Assembly (NCBI RefSeq): GCF_039537875.1
Contig: NZ_BAABBI010000001.1
Span: forward strand, 1,178,001 to 1,242,000
Source: Corallibacter vietnamensis
GTDB lineage: Bacteria; Bacteroidota; Bacteroidia; Flavobacteriales; Flavobacteriaceae
Direction of reading: 5' to 3'
DNA: 64,000 nucleotides
A program made the position numbers and the translations under genes. Below the pieces are notes generated by a model, which had not been told where the DNA came from, did not search any database, and was given only the letters and a program-made list of their open reading frames with translations. This document shows, in pieces, positions 1-7,512 of this stretch. Each line of letters starts with the position of its first letter. Positions within the stretch are counted from its first letter, which is position 1.

Positions 1-392
1 TCAGATTTACTTAATGTTGTTGCCGCAACGTCATCTAAATTTTTTACTGATGAAAGCGTATATGTTGTGTTTTTAGTTGTTAAAACTAGTGTAGAATCTG
101 TTAGATCTTTAATTTTATAGCGTACTGTATGCTCTTTTGGCGTGGCATAGTAAGCGACAAGTAAGCTGTTTTGATACATGTAATCACCAGTTGCTTTTGT
201 TCTAGATTGATTGGTGATTTTAAAAGCACTATCATCAAGAGTTAAAGTGTCAGATTTTTTTATTGTTGCAAGAGAATCATTAACTGTTTGAGCTACTGCT
301 TCAACATGCCATTTTTTTTCTATGTCTTGAGCGAATACGGATGATGTTAATCCAAAAAAAATAGCAGTAATCGCTAGTAAAAAATGTTTCAT
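1..392 (-). CDS. N-terminal part of an exported protein, probably a NupC-type nucleoside transporter (cut by window edge)
   Basis: The reading frame opens with ATG at 392 and runs off the left edge without a stop, giving about 130 residues. It starts with a clear signal peptide (MKHFLLAITAIFFGLTSSVFAQ) followed by a small, polar domain of lipocalin-like character that contains GDYMYQNSLLVAYY. From memory, flavobacterial concentrative nucleoside transporters carry this kind of extra exported N-terminal domain ahead of the membrane domain, and they commonly sit next to the bifunctional nuclease gene, as here. That assignment is an inference, because none of the transporter domain is inside the window. 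The gene lies 17 bp downstream of the nuclease gene on the same strand and is probably cotranscribed with it. It could instead be a free-standing lipocalin-like protein. Confidence 0.6.
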   Translation of the reverse strand, partial: MKHFLLAITAIFFGLTSSVFAQDIEKKWHVEAVAQTVNDSLATIKKSDTLTLDDSAFKITNQSRTKATGDYMYQNSLLVAYYATPKEHTVRYKIKDLTDSTLVLTTKNTTYTLSSVKNLDDVAATTLSKS

Positions 393-409
393 TTGTTTTA
401 GAAAGTTAG

Positions 410-1024
410 TTAACGTTTAGAGATTTCGTCTCTTATTTTTGCTGCTTTTTCATAGTCTTCATTAGCAACAGCTTCATCTAGAAGGTTGTGTAATTCTTCA
501 AGTGTTTTACCTTTAAACTGTTCTTGAGGGTTTCCTGTTTCTACTTCTTCAGCAATTAAATCATCTACTAAAATACTGTCTTCATTTGCAGGGCTTTCCT
601 TTTCAGGGTTTATTTTTAGATAAATACCAGCTTTGTCAAGAATGTTTTTATAAGTAAATATAGGTGCTTGAAAACGTAGTGCAAGAGCAATGGCATCACT
701 AGTACGCGCATCGATAATTTCTTCAATTTTATCACGCTCGCAAATTAAACTAGAATAAAAAACACCATCAACAAGTTTGTGAATAATGACTTGTTTGACA
801 ATTATGTCAAAACGATCTGAAAAATTTTTAAAAAGGTCGTGTGTTAAGGGCCTTGGAGGTCGTATTTCTTTTTCTAAAGCAATGGCAATTGATTGTGCTT
901 CAAAAGCACCAATAACTATTGGAAGTTTACGGTCACCATCTACTTCGTTTAAAATCAAAGCGTAAGCGCCATTTTGAGTTTGGCTGTACGAAATGCCCTT
1001 TATGTTAAGACGAACTAAGCTCAT
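410..1024 (-). CDS. Bifunctional nuclease family protein (DUF151) with C-terminal UvrB/UvrC motif
   Basis: A 204-residue protein. Residues about 5-135 form the bifunctional nuclease (BFN/DUF151) domain, with the hallmark segments LPIVIGAFEAQSIAIALE and DARTSDAIALALR. The last about 40 residues (LEELHNLLDEAVANEDYEKA onwards) match the UvrB/UvrC interaction motif, a short helical hairpin. Plant and thermophile relatives have DNase and RNase activity; the physiological role in Bacteroidota is not known. Length and two-domain layout are normal for flavobacteria. The gene is followed closely by the putative nucleoside transporter and preceded, after a 116-bp gap, by etfA on the same strand. Confidence 0.88.
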   Translation of the reverse strand: MSLVRLNIKGISYSQTQNGAYALILNEVDGDRKLPIVIGAFEAQSIAIALEKEIRPPRPLTHDLFKNFSDRFDIIVKQVIIHKLVDGVFYSSLICERDKIEEIIDARTSDAIALALRFQAPIFTYKNILDKAGIYLKINPEKESPANEDSILVDDLIAEEVETGNPQEQFKGKTLEELHNLLDEAVANEDYEKAAKIRDEISKR

Positions 1025-1140
1025 AAATTTAAAAACACAAAGAACTGTTTAAATTAGGACTTTACCAAACTGAAATTAACAGATTTGGAGATTTAGACCA
1101 AATTCAAACAGTCCTTTAACAATACAATTTATAAAAAAAA

Positions 1141-2100
1141 TTATTGTTGTGCTTTAAATTCTTTTATTTTCTCAATGAGTTTTGGTACTACTTCAAAAGC
1201 ATCACCTACAATTCCGTAATCAGCAGCTTTAAAGAAAGGTGCTTCAGGATCTGTGTTGATAACTACTTTTACTTTTGAAGCGTTGATACCTGCTAAATGC
1301 TGAATAGCTCCAGAGATTCCAACCGCAATATATAAGTTTGATGCTACTGGTTTTCCTGTTTGTCCTACGTGCTCACTGTGTGGTCTCCAACCTAAATCAC
1401 TTACAGGTTTAGAGCATGCTGTAGCAGCGCCAAGAACATCTGCTAATTCTTCTATCATTCCCCAGTTTTCAGGACCTTTTAATCCACGTCCACCAGATAC
1501 TACAACTTCAGCATCTGCAATAGTAACTTGACCTGTAACTTTATCTACAGCATCAACTTGTACTTTTATTTCTGGAATAGAAGCTGAAAAATCTTCAGCA
1601 GCTGCACTTGCAGTATTTTCTTTTAATCCGAAAGCATTTTTTGAAACTGCTACTAATTTAACATCAGAGTTAATTGTAGTCATATTAAATGCTTTGTTTG
1701 TAAATGCAGTACGTTTTACTGTAAATGGCGATGTGCTAGAAGGCGCTTCAACCACATTAGATGCAAAACCTGCATTTAAATCTACTGCTAAAAGAGGTGC
1801 TAAATACTTGCTGTCTGCACTTGAGCTTACAATAACAACTTTGGCATCTTCTTTTTCTGTAGCTTGTTTTATAATGCTTGCATAGGCATTAGCATTAAAT
1901 TTATCTAAACTAGCATCGTTAACTTTTAATACTTTGTCAACACCGTAGTTTCCTAAAGCTGATGTGTCATCGGCATTTATAGTAACTGCAGTTACTGTTG
2001 TTCCCATTTGGTCTGCAACAGCTTTTGCATAAGAAGCAACTTCAAACGCTACTTTTTTAAATTTTCCTTGTTCTGATTCTGTATATACTAAAACTGACAT
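1141..2100 (-). CDS. etfA: Electron transfer flavoprotein alpha subunit
   Basis: A 319-residue protein of the FixB/EtfA family. The C-terminal half has the FAD-binding signature: GGRGLKGPENWGMIEELADV, then GWRPHSEHVGQTGK and LYIAVGISGAIQHLAG, ending in TDPEAPFFKAADYGIVGD. With EtfB it forms the soluble heterodimer that takes electrons from acyl-CoA dehydrogenases and other flavoenzymes and passes them to the quinone pool through ETF-quinone oxidoreductase. It starts 21 bp after the etfB stop, so the two are one transcription unit (etfB first). Nothing is missing. Confidence 0.96.
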   Translation of the reverse strand: MSVLVYTESEQGKFKKVAFEVASYAKAVADQMGTTVTAVTINADDTSALGNYGVDKVLKVNDASLDKFNANAYASIIKQATEKEDAKVVIVSSSADSKYLAPLLAVDLNAGFASNVVEAPSSTSPFTVKRTAFTNKAFNMTTINSDVKLVAVSKNAFGLKENTASAAAEDFSASIPEIKVQVDAVDKVTGQVTIADAEVVVSGGRGLKGPENWGMIEELADVLGAATACSKPVSDLGWRPHSEHVGQTGKPVASNLYIAVGISGAIQHLAGINASKVKVVINTDPEAPFFKAADYGIVGDAFEVVPKLIEKIKEFKAQQ

Positions 2101-2121
2101 CTTTTCTTTTTTGTACGTTAA

Positions 2122-2868
2122 TTAAATGACTTTTGCTTCGTTGTGAAGTAGGTTTACTAATTCACCAACATTATCTGCATCTACTAAAGTAACAGCACCT
2201 TTTGGAGCTGGTTTTTCAAACTTAACAGAAGCTGTTTCAGCTGATGCGTCAACAGGTTCTACAACGTTTAGAGGTTTTTTACGAGCCATCATAATACCTC
2301 TCATATTAGGAATGCGTAAGTCACTTTCTTCAACAAGTCCTTTTTGACCACCAATTACTAATGGTAAAGCTGTAGATACAGTTTCTTTTCCTCCATCAAT
2401 TTCTCTTACTGCTTTTGCCGAAGTTCCATCAACCTCAAGGCTAATACAGTTGTTTACAAAATTTGCACTTGTTAATCCAGCTAACATTCCTGGAACCATA
2501 CCACCATTGTAGTCGATAGATTCACGACCAGCAATTACTAAATCGTAACCACCATTTTTTACAACATTTGCCAATTGCTTTGCGACTGCAAAACCGTCTG
2601 TAGCTTCTGTGTTAACTCTTATAGCTGTATCTGCTCCTATAGCCAGAGCTTTGCGAAGTGTTGGTTCGGTTTCAGGACCACCAACATTTACAACGTCTAC
2701 GCTTGCACCTTGTTTTTCTTTAAACCACATAGCACGCGTTAAACCAAATTCATCATTAGGGTTGATAACGAATTGCACACCATTTGTGTCAAATTTTGTA
2801 TCGCCATCTGAAAAATTAATTTTTGAAGTCGTATCAGGTACGTGACTAATACATACTAATATTTTCAT
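2122..2868 (-). CDS. etfB: Electron transfer flavoprotein beta subunit
   Basis: A 248-residue FixA/EtfB protein. It has the characteristic start MKILVCISHVPDTTSKI, the stretch FVINPNDEFGLTRA, the nucleotide-binding region (LVIAGRESIDYNGGMVPGML) and the conserved LPLVIGGQKGLVEESDLRIP that lies near the AMP/FAD site. It is the first gene of the etfB-etfA pair. Transcription should begin in the 302-bp gap shared with pdhB, which is read the other way. No defect is seen. Confidence 0.96.
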   Translation of the reverse strand: MKILVCISHVPDTTSKINFSDGDTKFDTNGVQFVINPNDEFGLTRAMWFKEKQGASVDVVNVGGPETEPTLRKALAIGADTAIRVNTEATDGFAVAKQLANVVKNGGYDLVIAGRESIDYNGGMVPGMLAGLTSANFVNNCISLEVDGTSAKAVREIDGGKETVSTALPLVIGGQKGLVEESDLRIPNMRGIMMARKKPLNVVEPVDASAETASVKFEKPAPKGAVTLVDADNVGELVNLLHNEAKVI

Positions 2869-3170
2869 ATTTGTTATATTTTATAATTTGAATAACTTAA
2901 ATTTTAGGTTACGAAGTTAAATATTTTAATTTGAATATTTGTTATGCGCGCATAGTAAATTTGTGTTTTTTTGAGAAAAAAGATGGTTTTTAATCTAAAA
3001 TTAAAATAATACGCGGTTTTTTTGAGAATAATTTAACATTGATAGGTGATTTTGAATTCAATCCCACTTACTAAAAATACAAAGGTTTTACAAGATTGAT
3101 AAATAAAAAAAAACCCGTATGTCTTTTTACGAAATATTGTTATTTTTGCTTTCCGATTAAATAAATAAAA
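2869..3170. promoter_or_regulatory. Divergent promoter region between etfBA and pdhB
   Basis: This 302-bp gap holds no open reading frame of note. On the plus strand TATTTTTG at 3141-3148 fits the Bacteroidota -7 element (TAnnTTTG) and lies 22 bp before the pdhB ATG, giving a short 5' leader. On the minus strand the best match for etfB is AACCTTTG (complement of about 3079-3086), one base off consensus; this is a weak call. The rest is AT-rich DNA in which I see no further structure. Confidence 0.55.
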
Positions 3171-4148
3171 ATGAAAACAATTCAATTTAGAGAAGCAGTT
3201 TGTGAAGCCATGAGTGAAGAGATGCGCCGTGATGAAAGCGTTTACTTGATGGGTGAAGAAGTTGCAGAGTATAATGGTGCTTATAAGGCGTCAAAAGGTA
3301 TGTTAGATGAATTTGGCCCTAAACGTGTTATTGATACACCAATTGCAGAGTTAGGTTTTGCAGGTATAGCAGTAGGTTCTACGATGACTGGTAACAGACC
3401 TATTGTAGAATACATGACGTTTAACTTCTCTTTAGTTGGGATTGATCAAATTATAAATAATGCGGCTAAAATCAGACAAATGTCTGGTGGCCAATTTAAG
3501 TGTCCAATTGTGTTTCGTGGACCAACAGCATCTGCAGGGCAGTTGGCAGCAACACACTCTCAAGCTTTTGAAAGCTGGTTTGCTAATACGCCTGGGTTAA
3601 AAGTTGTTGTGCCTTCAAATCCATATGATGCTAAAGGTTTATTAAAATCTGCTATCCGTGATGATGATCCAGTAATTTTCATGGAAAGTGAGCAAATGTA
3701 TGGAGATAAAGGCGAAGTGCCAGAAGGTGAATATGTTATTCCGTTAGGTGTTGCAGATGTTAAACGAAAAGGTGATGATGTAACAATTGTATCTTTTGGA
3801 AAAATCATTAAAGAAGCTTACAAAGCTGCTGACGAATTAGAGAAAGAAGGTATTTCATGTGAAATTATAGATTTACGTACCGTACGTCCGTTAGACAAAG
3901 AAGCCGTGTTAGAGTCTGTAAAGAAAACAAATAGGTTAGTAGTTTTAGAAGAAGCTTGGCCTTTTGGAAACGTGTCAACAGAGTTAACATATATCGTGCA
4001 ATCAGAAGCGTTTGATTATTTAGATGCGCCTATTGTAAAAATTAACACAGCCGATACACCTGCGCCATATTCTCCTGTATTATTAGAAGAATGGTTACCT
4101 AATAGCGACGATGTTGTTAAAGCAGTAAAAAAAGTATTATACAAATAA
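3171..4148 (+). CDS. pdhB: Pyruvate dehydrogenase complex E1 component, beta subunit
   Basis: A 325-residue alpha-ketoacid dehydrogenase E1-beta protein with the usual order of motifs: an N-terminal thiamine-diphosphate half-site (GEEVAEYNGAYKASKGM, then VIDTPIAELGFAGIAVG), GGQFKCPIVFRGPTA, HSQAFESWFANTPGLKVVVP, and the C-terminal transketolase domain (EIIDLRTVRPLDKEAVLESV). With the alpha subunit, E2 and E3 it converts pyruvate to acetyl-CoA. The alpha and E2 genes are not here; a separate pdhB gene is, to my knowledge, usual in flavobacteria. It is followed 67 bp later by an outer-membrane protein gene on the same strand. Confidence 0.95.
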   Translation: MKTIQFREAVCEAMSEEMRRDESVYLMGEEVAEYNGAYKASKGMLDEFGPKRVIDTPIAELGFAGIAVGSTMTGNRPIVEYMTFNFSLVGIDQIINNAAKIRQMSGGQFKCPIVFRGPTASAGQLAATHSQAFESWFANTPGLKVVVPSNPYDAKGLLKSAIRDDDPVIFMESEQMYGDKGEVPEGEYVIPLGVADVKRKGDDVTIVSFGKIIKEAYKAADELEKEGISCEIIDLRTVRPLDKEAVLESVKKTNRLVVLEEAWPFGNVSTELTYIVQSEAFDYLDAPIVKINTADTPAPYSPVLLEEWLPNSDDVVKAVKKVLYK

Positions 4149-4215
4149 ATTCATATTTTTTTACGTTATTTAAACTTCATTGGCAATATTATTGTTGATG
4201 AAGTTTTTTTGTCTT

Positions 4216-6717
4216 ATGAAGTACAATTTACTTTTAACATATTTACTACTCGGATTTGCCTCTGTGTTTGCCCAAACCAAAGTAAGCGGCCATGTGTTTG
4301 ATGAAAACAATGAACCAGTTGCTTATGCAAATGTTATATTTAAATCGTCTTCTGAAGGAACTATTACAGATGAAAACGGGCGTTTCTATTTAGAGTCTGA
4401 TGAATCATGGGAAACGTTAATAGTCTCTTTTGTTGGTTATGAAACCATAGAATATCCTCTAGAAAAACGTGTTAATTACGAAATGCGTTTTAATATCAAA
4501 GAAGAAGCAGCCGCTTTACAAGAGGTTGTAATTGTTACAGGAAAGCAATCAAAAAAAGCCGAAGAGAACCCTGCAATTGCCATTTTAAAAAAAATATGGG
4601 AACGCAAACGTAGAAACGGCTTAAAACAATTTGATCAGTATGCTTACGATAAATATGAAAAAGTAGAATTTGACCTCAATACCATAGATAGTTCTTTAAT
4701 GAAAAGCAGACTTTTTAAAGGTATGGAGTTTGTTTTTGAAGACCTAGATACCTCAAAAGTTACAGGTAAAACCTATTTACCAATGTTTATTAATGAATCT
4801 GCAAGTAAGGTTTATGGCGATAACATTTTAGAAAAAGAAAAAGAAACATTAGAAGGTAACAAAAATTCTGGTTTTGATAACAATCAAGTTGTAATAGCTT
4901 TTATAGACGATTTGTATTCAGATTATGATATCTATGATAACTATTTAAAGTTTTTTGATAAAAGTTTTGTGAGTCCATTATCAAAAACAGGAATAAACAC
5001 CTATAATTATGTCTTGTCAGACAGTGCATTTATAGACAACAAATGGTGTTACAATATCATTTATTACCCAAGACGAAAAAACGAACTTACTTTTAAAGGC
5101 GACTTTTGGGTTAATGACTCAACCTTTGCTATTAAAGAAATTAATATGCAAGCCTCTAAAAGTGCCAATATAAACTGGGTAAAAGAAATTTATATAGAAC
5201 AAGAATTTGAAGTGCTTAATGATTCTGTATTTTTAATAAAACGAGATTATTTTATGTCTGACTTTTCTTTTCAAAAGAAAGAAAAAGCTAGAGGAATATA
5301 TGGTAAGCGTACCACTTTATATAATGATTATGTTTTTAATGAGCCCAAACCTGAAAAGTTTTATACCGAAAAAGTTTTTAGTTATAATGACGATGCTTAT
5401 AACAGAGATGATGCCTTTTGGGAAAAAAATAGGTTAGAAAAACTAAACAAAGACGAGAAGGGCATTTATAAAATGCTAGACACGTTAAAAACGGTAAAAA
5501 AATTCAAACAGTTATACAGTTTAGGAAGTATTTTAGCTTCAGGATATATAGAGTTTGACGATTTAAATTTTGATTACGGCCCTATTTTTTCAACATTTGG
5601 GTTTAACGAAGTCGAAGGTCTACGCATAAGAACCGGAGGAAGAACCTATTTTGGACCTAACGATTTATGGCGACTAGAAGGGTTTACTGCTTACGGATTT
5701 AAAGATCAAAAATTTAAATATGGTATTTCAGGAAAACTTTTGTTAGATCAAAAAACACGTTTAATAATTTCTGGAGGTTACAGAAAAGATATAGAGCAAA
5801 TAGGAGCCAGTTTAACCACATCTACAGATGTATTAGGAAGAAGTTTGGCATCATCATCCATAGTTGGTACAGGAACAAACGATAAGTTGACATCTATTGA
5901 ATTAAGTAGTCTTGCACTGTCAATGGAACCTGTAAGAAACCTTATATTTAGAGTAAGCGGTAACTTTAGAACATTATCATCTGCTTCACCAACATTTAGT
6001 TTAGACTACATAGATGCTACATCACCTACAGGAATTTCATCTGAAATAAAACAGTACGAAAGCAGTTTTTCTGTATCCTATTTTCCAAAAAGAAAAATGA
6101 CAGGTTACGGTGTTGAACGTTATGAAGCTAACGATTATTTTGCCACATTATTTGCACAAGTTAGTCGTGGTGACCAAACGATTTTTAGTAGTGATTTTGA
6201 TTACACCAAAGTGCAATTCTCATACATACAGCCATGGCAAGTAGGAGGTTTTGGTGTTTTATATTCTACATTAGAAGCCGGTAAAACTTTTGGAGAAGTA
6301 CCTTTAGGGCTTTTAAGTGTCGTTCCTGGTAATCAATCGTATTTTTCAATATATAATACGTTCTCTCAATTAGATTTTTATGAGTTTGTAACTGATACCT
6401 ATGCCACATTACATTTACAGCATAATTTTAATGGTAGACTATTCTCAAGAATACCGCTTTTAAGAAAACTAAACTTAAGAGAGATTGTGAGTTTACGTGG
6501 TGTTTGGGGAGATTTGTCAAACGAAAATATCTTACTTAACCAACCTTCAAACATACCTCTAGTTGCTCCTAATGATGAAATTTATTGGGAATACAGTTTT
6601 GGTATCGGAAACATCTTTAAGGTGTTTAGATTGGATTTTAACTTCAGGGGAAATTATCTAGATAATCCTAATGCTAGAAAATTTGGCGTAACAGGCAGTT
6701 TTGGATTTGATTTTTAA
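4216..6717 (+). CDS. DUF5686-type outer-membrane protein with carboxypeptidase-like regulatory domain
   Basis: I place the start at ATG 4216 because it gives a clean signal peptide (MKYNLLLTYLLLGFASVFAQ); the frame also opens at a TTG at 4180 and an ATG at 4198. The protein is about 833 residues. After the signal comes a carboxypeptidase-D regulatory-like beta-sandwich (VSGHVFDENNEPVAYANV to about residue 95), then a long middle domain, and a C-terminal half rich in alternating polar/aromatic strands ending in GVTGSFGFDF, typical of an outer-membrane barrel with a terminal Phe. The overall plan matches the DUF5686 family common in flavobacteria, whose function is unknown. No TonB plug signature is evident. 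Confidence 0.82.
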   Translation: MKYNLLLTYLLLGFASVFAQTKVSGHVFDENNEPVAYANVIFKSSSEGTITDENGRFYLESDESWETLIVSFVGYETIEYPLEKRVNYEMRFNIKEEAAALQEVVIVTGKQSKKAEENPAIAILKKIWERKRRNGLKQFDQYAYDKYEKVEFDLNTIDSSLMKSRLFKGMEFVFEDLDTSKVTGKTYLPMFINESASKVYGDNILEKEKETLEGNKNSGFDNNQVVIAFIDDLYSDYDIYDNYLKFFDKSFVSPLSKTGINTYNYVLSDSAFIDNKWCYNIIYYPRRKNELTFKGDFWVNDSTFAIKEINMQASKSANINWVKEIYIEQEFEVLNDSVFLIKRDYFMSDFSFQKKEKARGIYGKRTTLYNDYVFNEPKPEKFYTEKVFSYNDDAYNRDDAFWEKNRLEKLNKDEKGIYKMLDTLKTVKKFKQLYSLGSILASGYIEFDDLNFDYGPIFSTFGFNEVEGLRIRTGGRTYFGPNDLWRLEGFTAYGFKDQKFKYGISGKLLLDQKTRLIISGGYRKDIEQIGASLTTSTDVLGRSLASSSIVGTGTNDKLTSIELSSLALSMEPVRNLIFRVSGNFRTLSSASPTFSLDYIDATSPTGISSEIKQYESSFSVSYFPKRKMTGYGVERYEANDYFATLFAQVSRGDQTIFSSDFDYTKVQFSYIQPWQVGGFGVLYSTLEAGKTFGEVPLGLLSVVPGNQSYFSIYNTFSQLDFYEFVTDTYATLHLQHNFNGRLFSRIPLLRKLNLREIVSLRGVWGDLSNENILLNQPSNIPLVAPNDEIYWEYSFGIGNIFKVFRLDFNFRGNYLDNPNARKFGVTGSFGFDF

Positions 6718-6784
6718 AATAAAAATGATTGAAAATTGCTAAAAACAGTATTATTTTTTCAATATATATCAAAGTCAGGTTCTA

Positions 6785-6820
6785 TTTTGTTGCCCAAACC
6801 CAAAGACTTACATATCTTTG
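6785..6820 (+). promoter_or_regulatory. Promoter of the inorganic pyrophosphatase gene
   Basis: TATCTTTG at 6813-6820 is a perfect TAnnTTTG -7 element. A TTG at 6790-6792 lies 20 bp upstream, the spacing expected for the -33 element of Bacteroidota sigma-A promoters. The ATG of ppa is 48 bp downstream. Confidence 0.7.
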
Positions 6821-6868
6821 CAGCCCTTAAAAACAGTGATTTAAATAATTAAAATATATATACCAACT

Positions 6869-7396
6869 ATGAGTCCAACAGAAAAAGGAACATTTGATGT
6901 ATTGATTGAAATACCAAAAGGAAGTAGAAATAAATACGAATATGATTTTGAATTAAAGAAAATTCGATTTGACCGTATGTTATTCTCATCAATGATGTAC
7001 CCTGGAGATTATGGGTTTATTCCAGAAACTTTAGCTTTAGATCAAGATCCTCTAGATGTTTTAGTATTAGGAACAGAACCAACATTCCCAATGTGCGTTA
7101 TGGAAGTAAAGCCAATAGGTGTTTTTCATATGACAGATGAAAAAGGACCAGATGAAAAACTAATTTGTGTACCAGTTTCTGATCCTATTTGGAATAGATA
7201 TAATGATATTCAAGACTTAAATCCTCACAGAATTAAAGAAATTGAACACTTTTTTCAAGTATACAAAGATTTAGAAGAAAAGAAAGTAGATGTTGGTGGT
7301 TGGGGCGATGCAAAAGAAGCATACCAAATACTAGACAAATGTATAGAGCGCTACGAAACTAGCGAGCATAAAGCAAACGGAAACTTTACAATCTAG
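6869..7396 (+). CDS. ppa: Soluble inorganic pyrophosphatase (family I)
   Basis: A 175-residue cytosolic enzyme that hydrolyses pyrophosphate to two phosphates. The active-site series is intact: KGSRNKYEYD near the N-terminus, then MYPGDYGFIPETLALDQDPLDVLVL, which holds the three metal-binding aspartates of the DxDPxD motif, and the later VPVSDPIWNRYNDIQDL. Length is normal for bacterial family I enzymes. It is monocistronic: its own promoter lies upstream and a strong terminator follows. The next gene encodes the membrane, ion-pumping pyrophosphatase, so both ways of removing pyrophosphate are side by side. Confidence 0.96.
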   Translation: MSPTEKGTFDVLIEIPKGSRNKYEYDFELKKIRFDRMLFSSMMYPGDYGFIPETLALDQDPLDVLVLGTEPTFPMCVMEVKPIGVFHMTDEKGPDEKLICVPVSDPIWNRYNDIQDLNPHRIKEIEHFFQVYKDLEEKKVDVGGWGDAKEAYQILDKCIERYETSEHKANGNFTI

Positions 7397-7421
7397 TACA
7401 AGCTTGTAATATAGTAAATTA

Positions 7422-7455
7422 AAGCCCTTACACTATAGAAGTGTAAGGGCTTTTT
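7422..7455 (+). terminator. Rho-independent terminator after ppa
   Basis: AAGCCCTTACAC and GTGTAAGGGCTT form a perfect 12-bp stem around a short loop, followed by a run of T. It separates ppa from hppA. Confidence 0.9.
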
Positions 7456-7512
7456 AATGTAAATCCATTTTGTTACATTTGTTAGGATACAAACTAATCA
7501 AATTATAAAAAT

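Noticed and set aside
2949..2960. TAAATTTG as a second plus-strand promoter for pdhB
   Set aside because: It lies more than 200 bp upstream of the gene, has no -33 partner, and a better element is at 3141.
4180..4215. Earlier TTG/ATG start of the DUF5686-type protein
   Set aside because: It adds hydrophobic residues before a complete signal peptide that begins at 4216.
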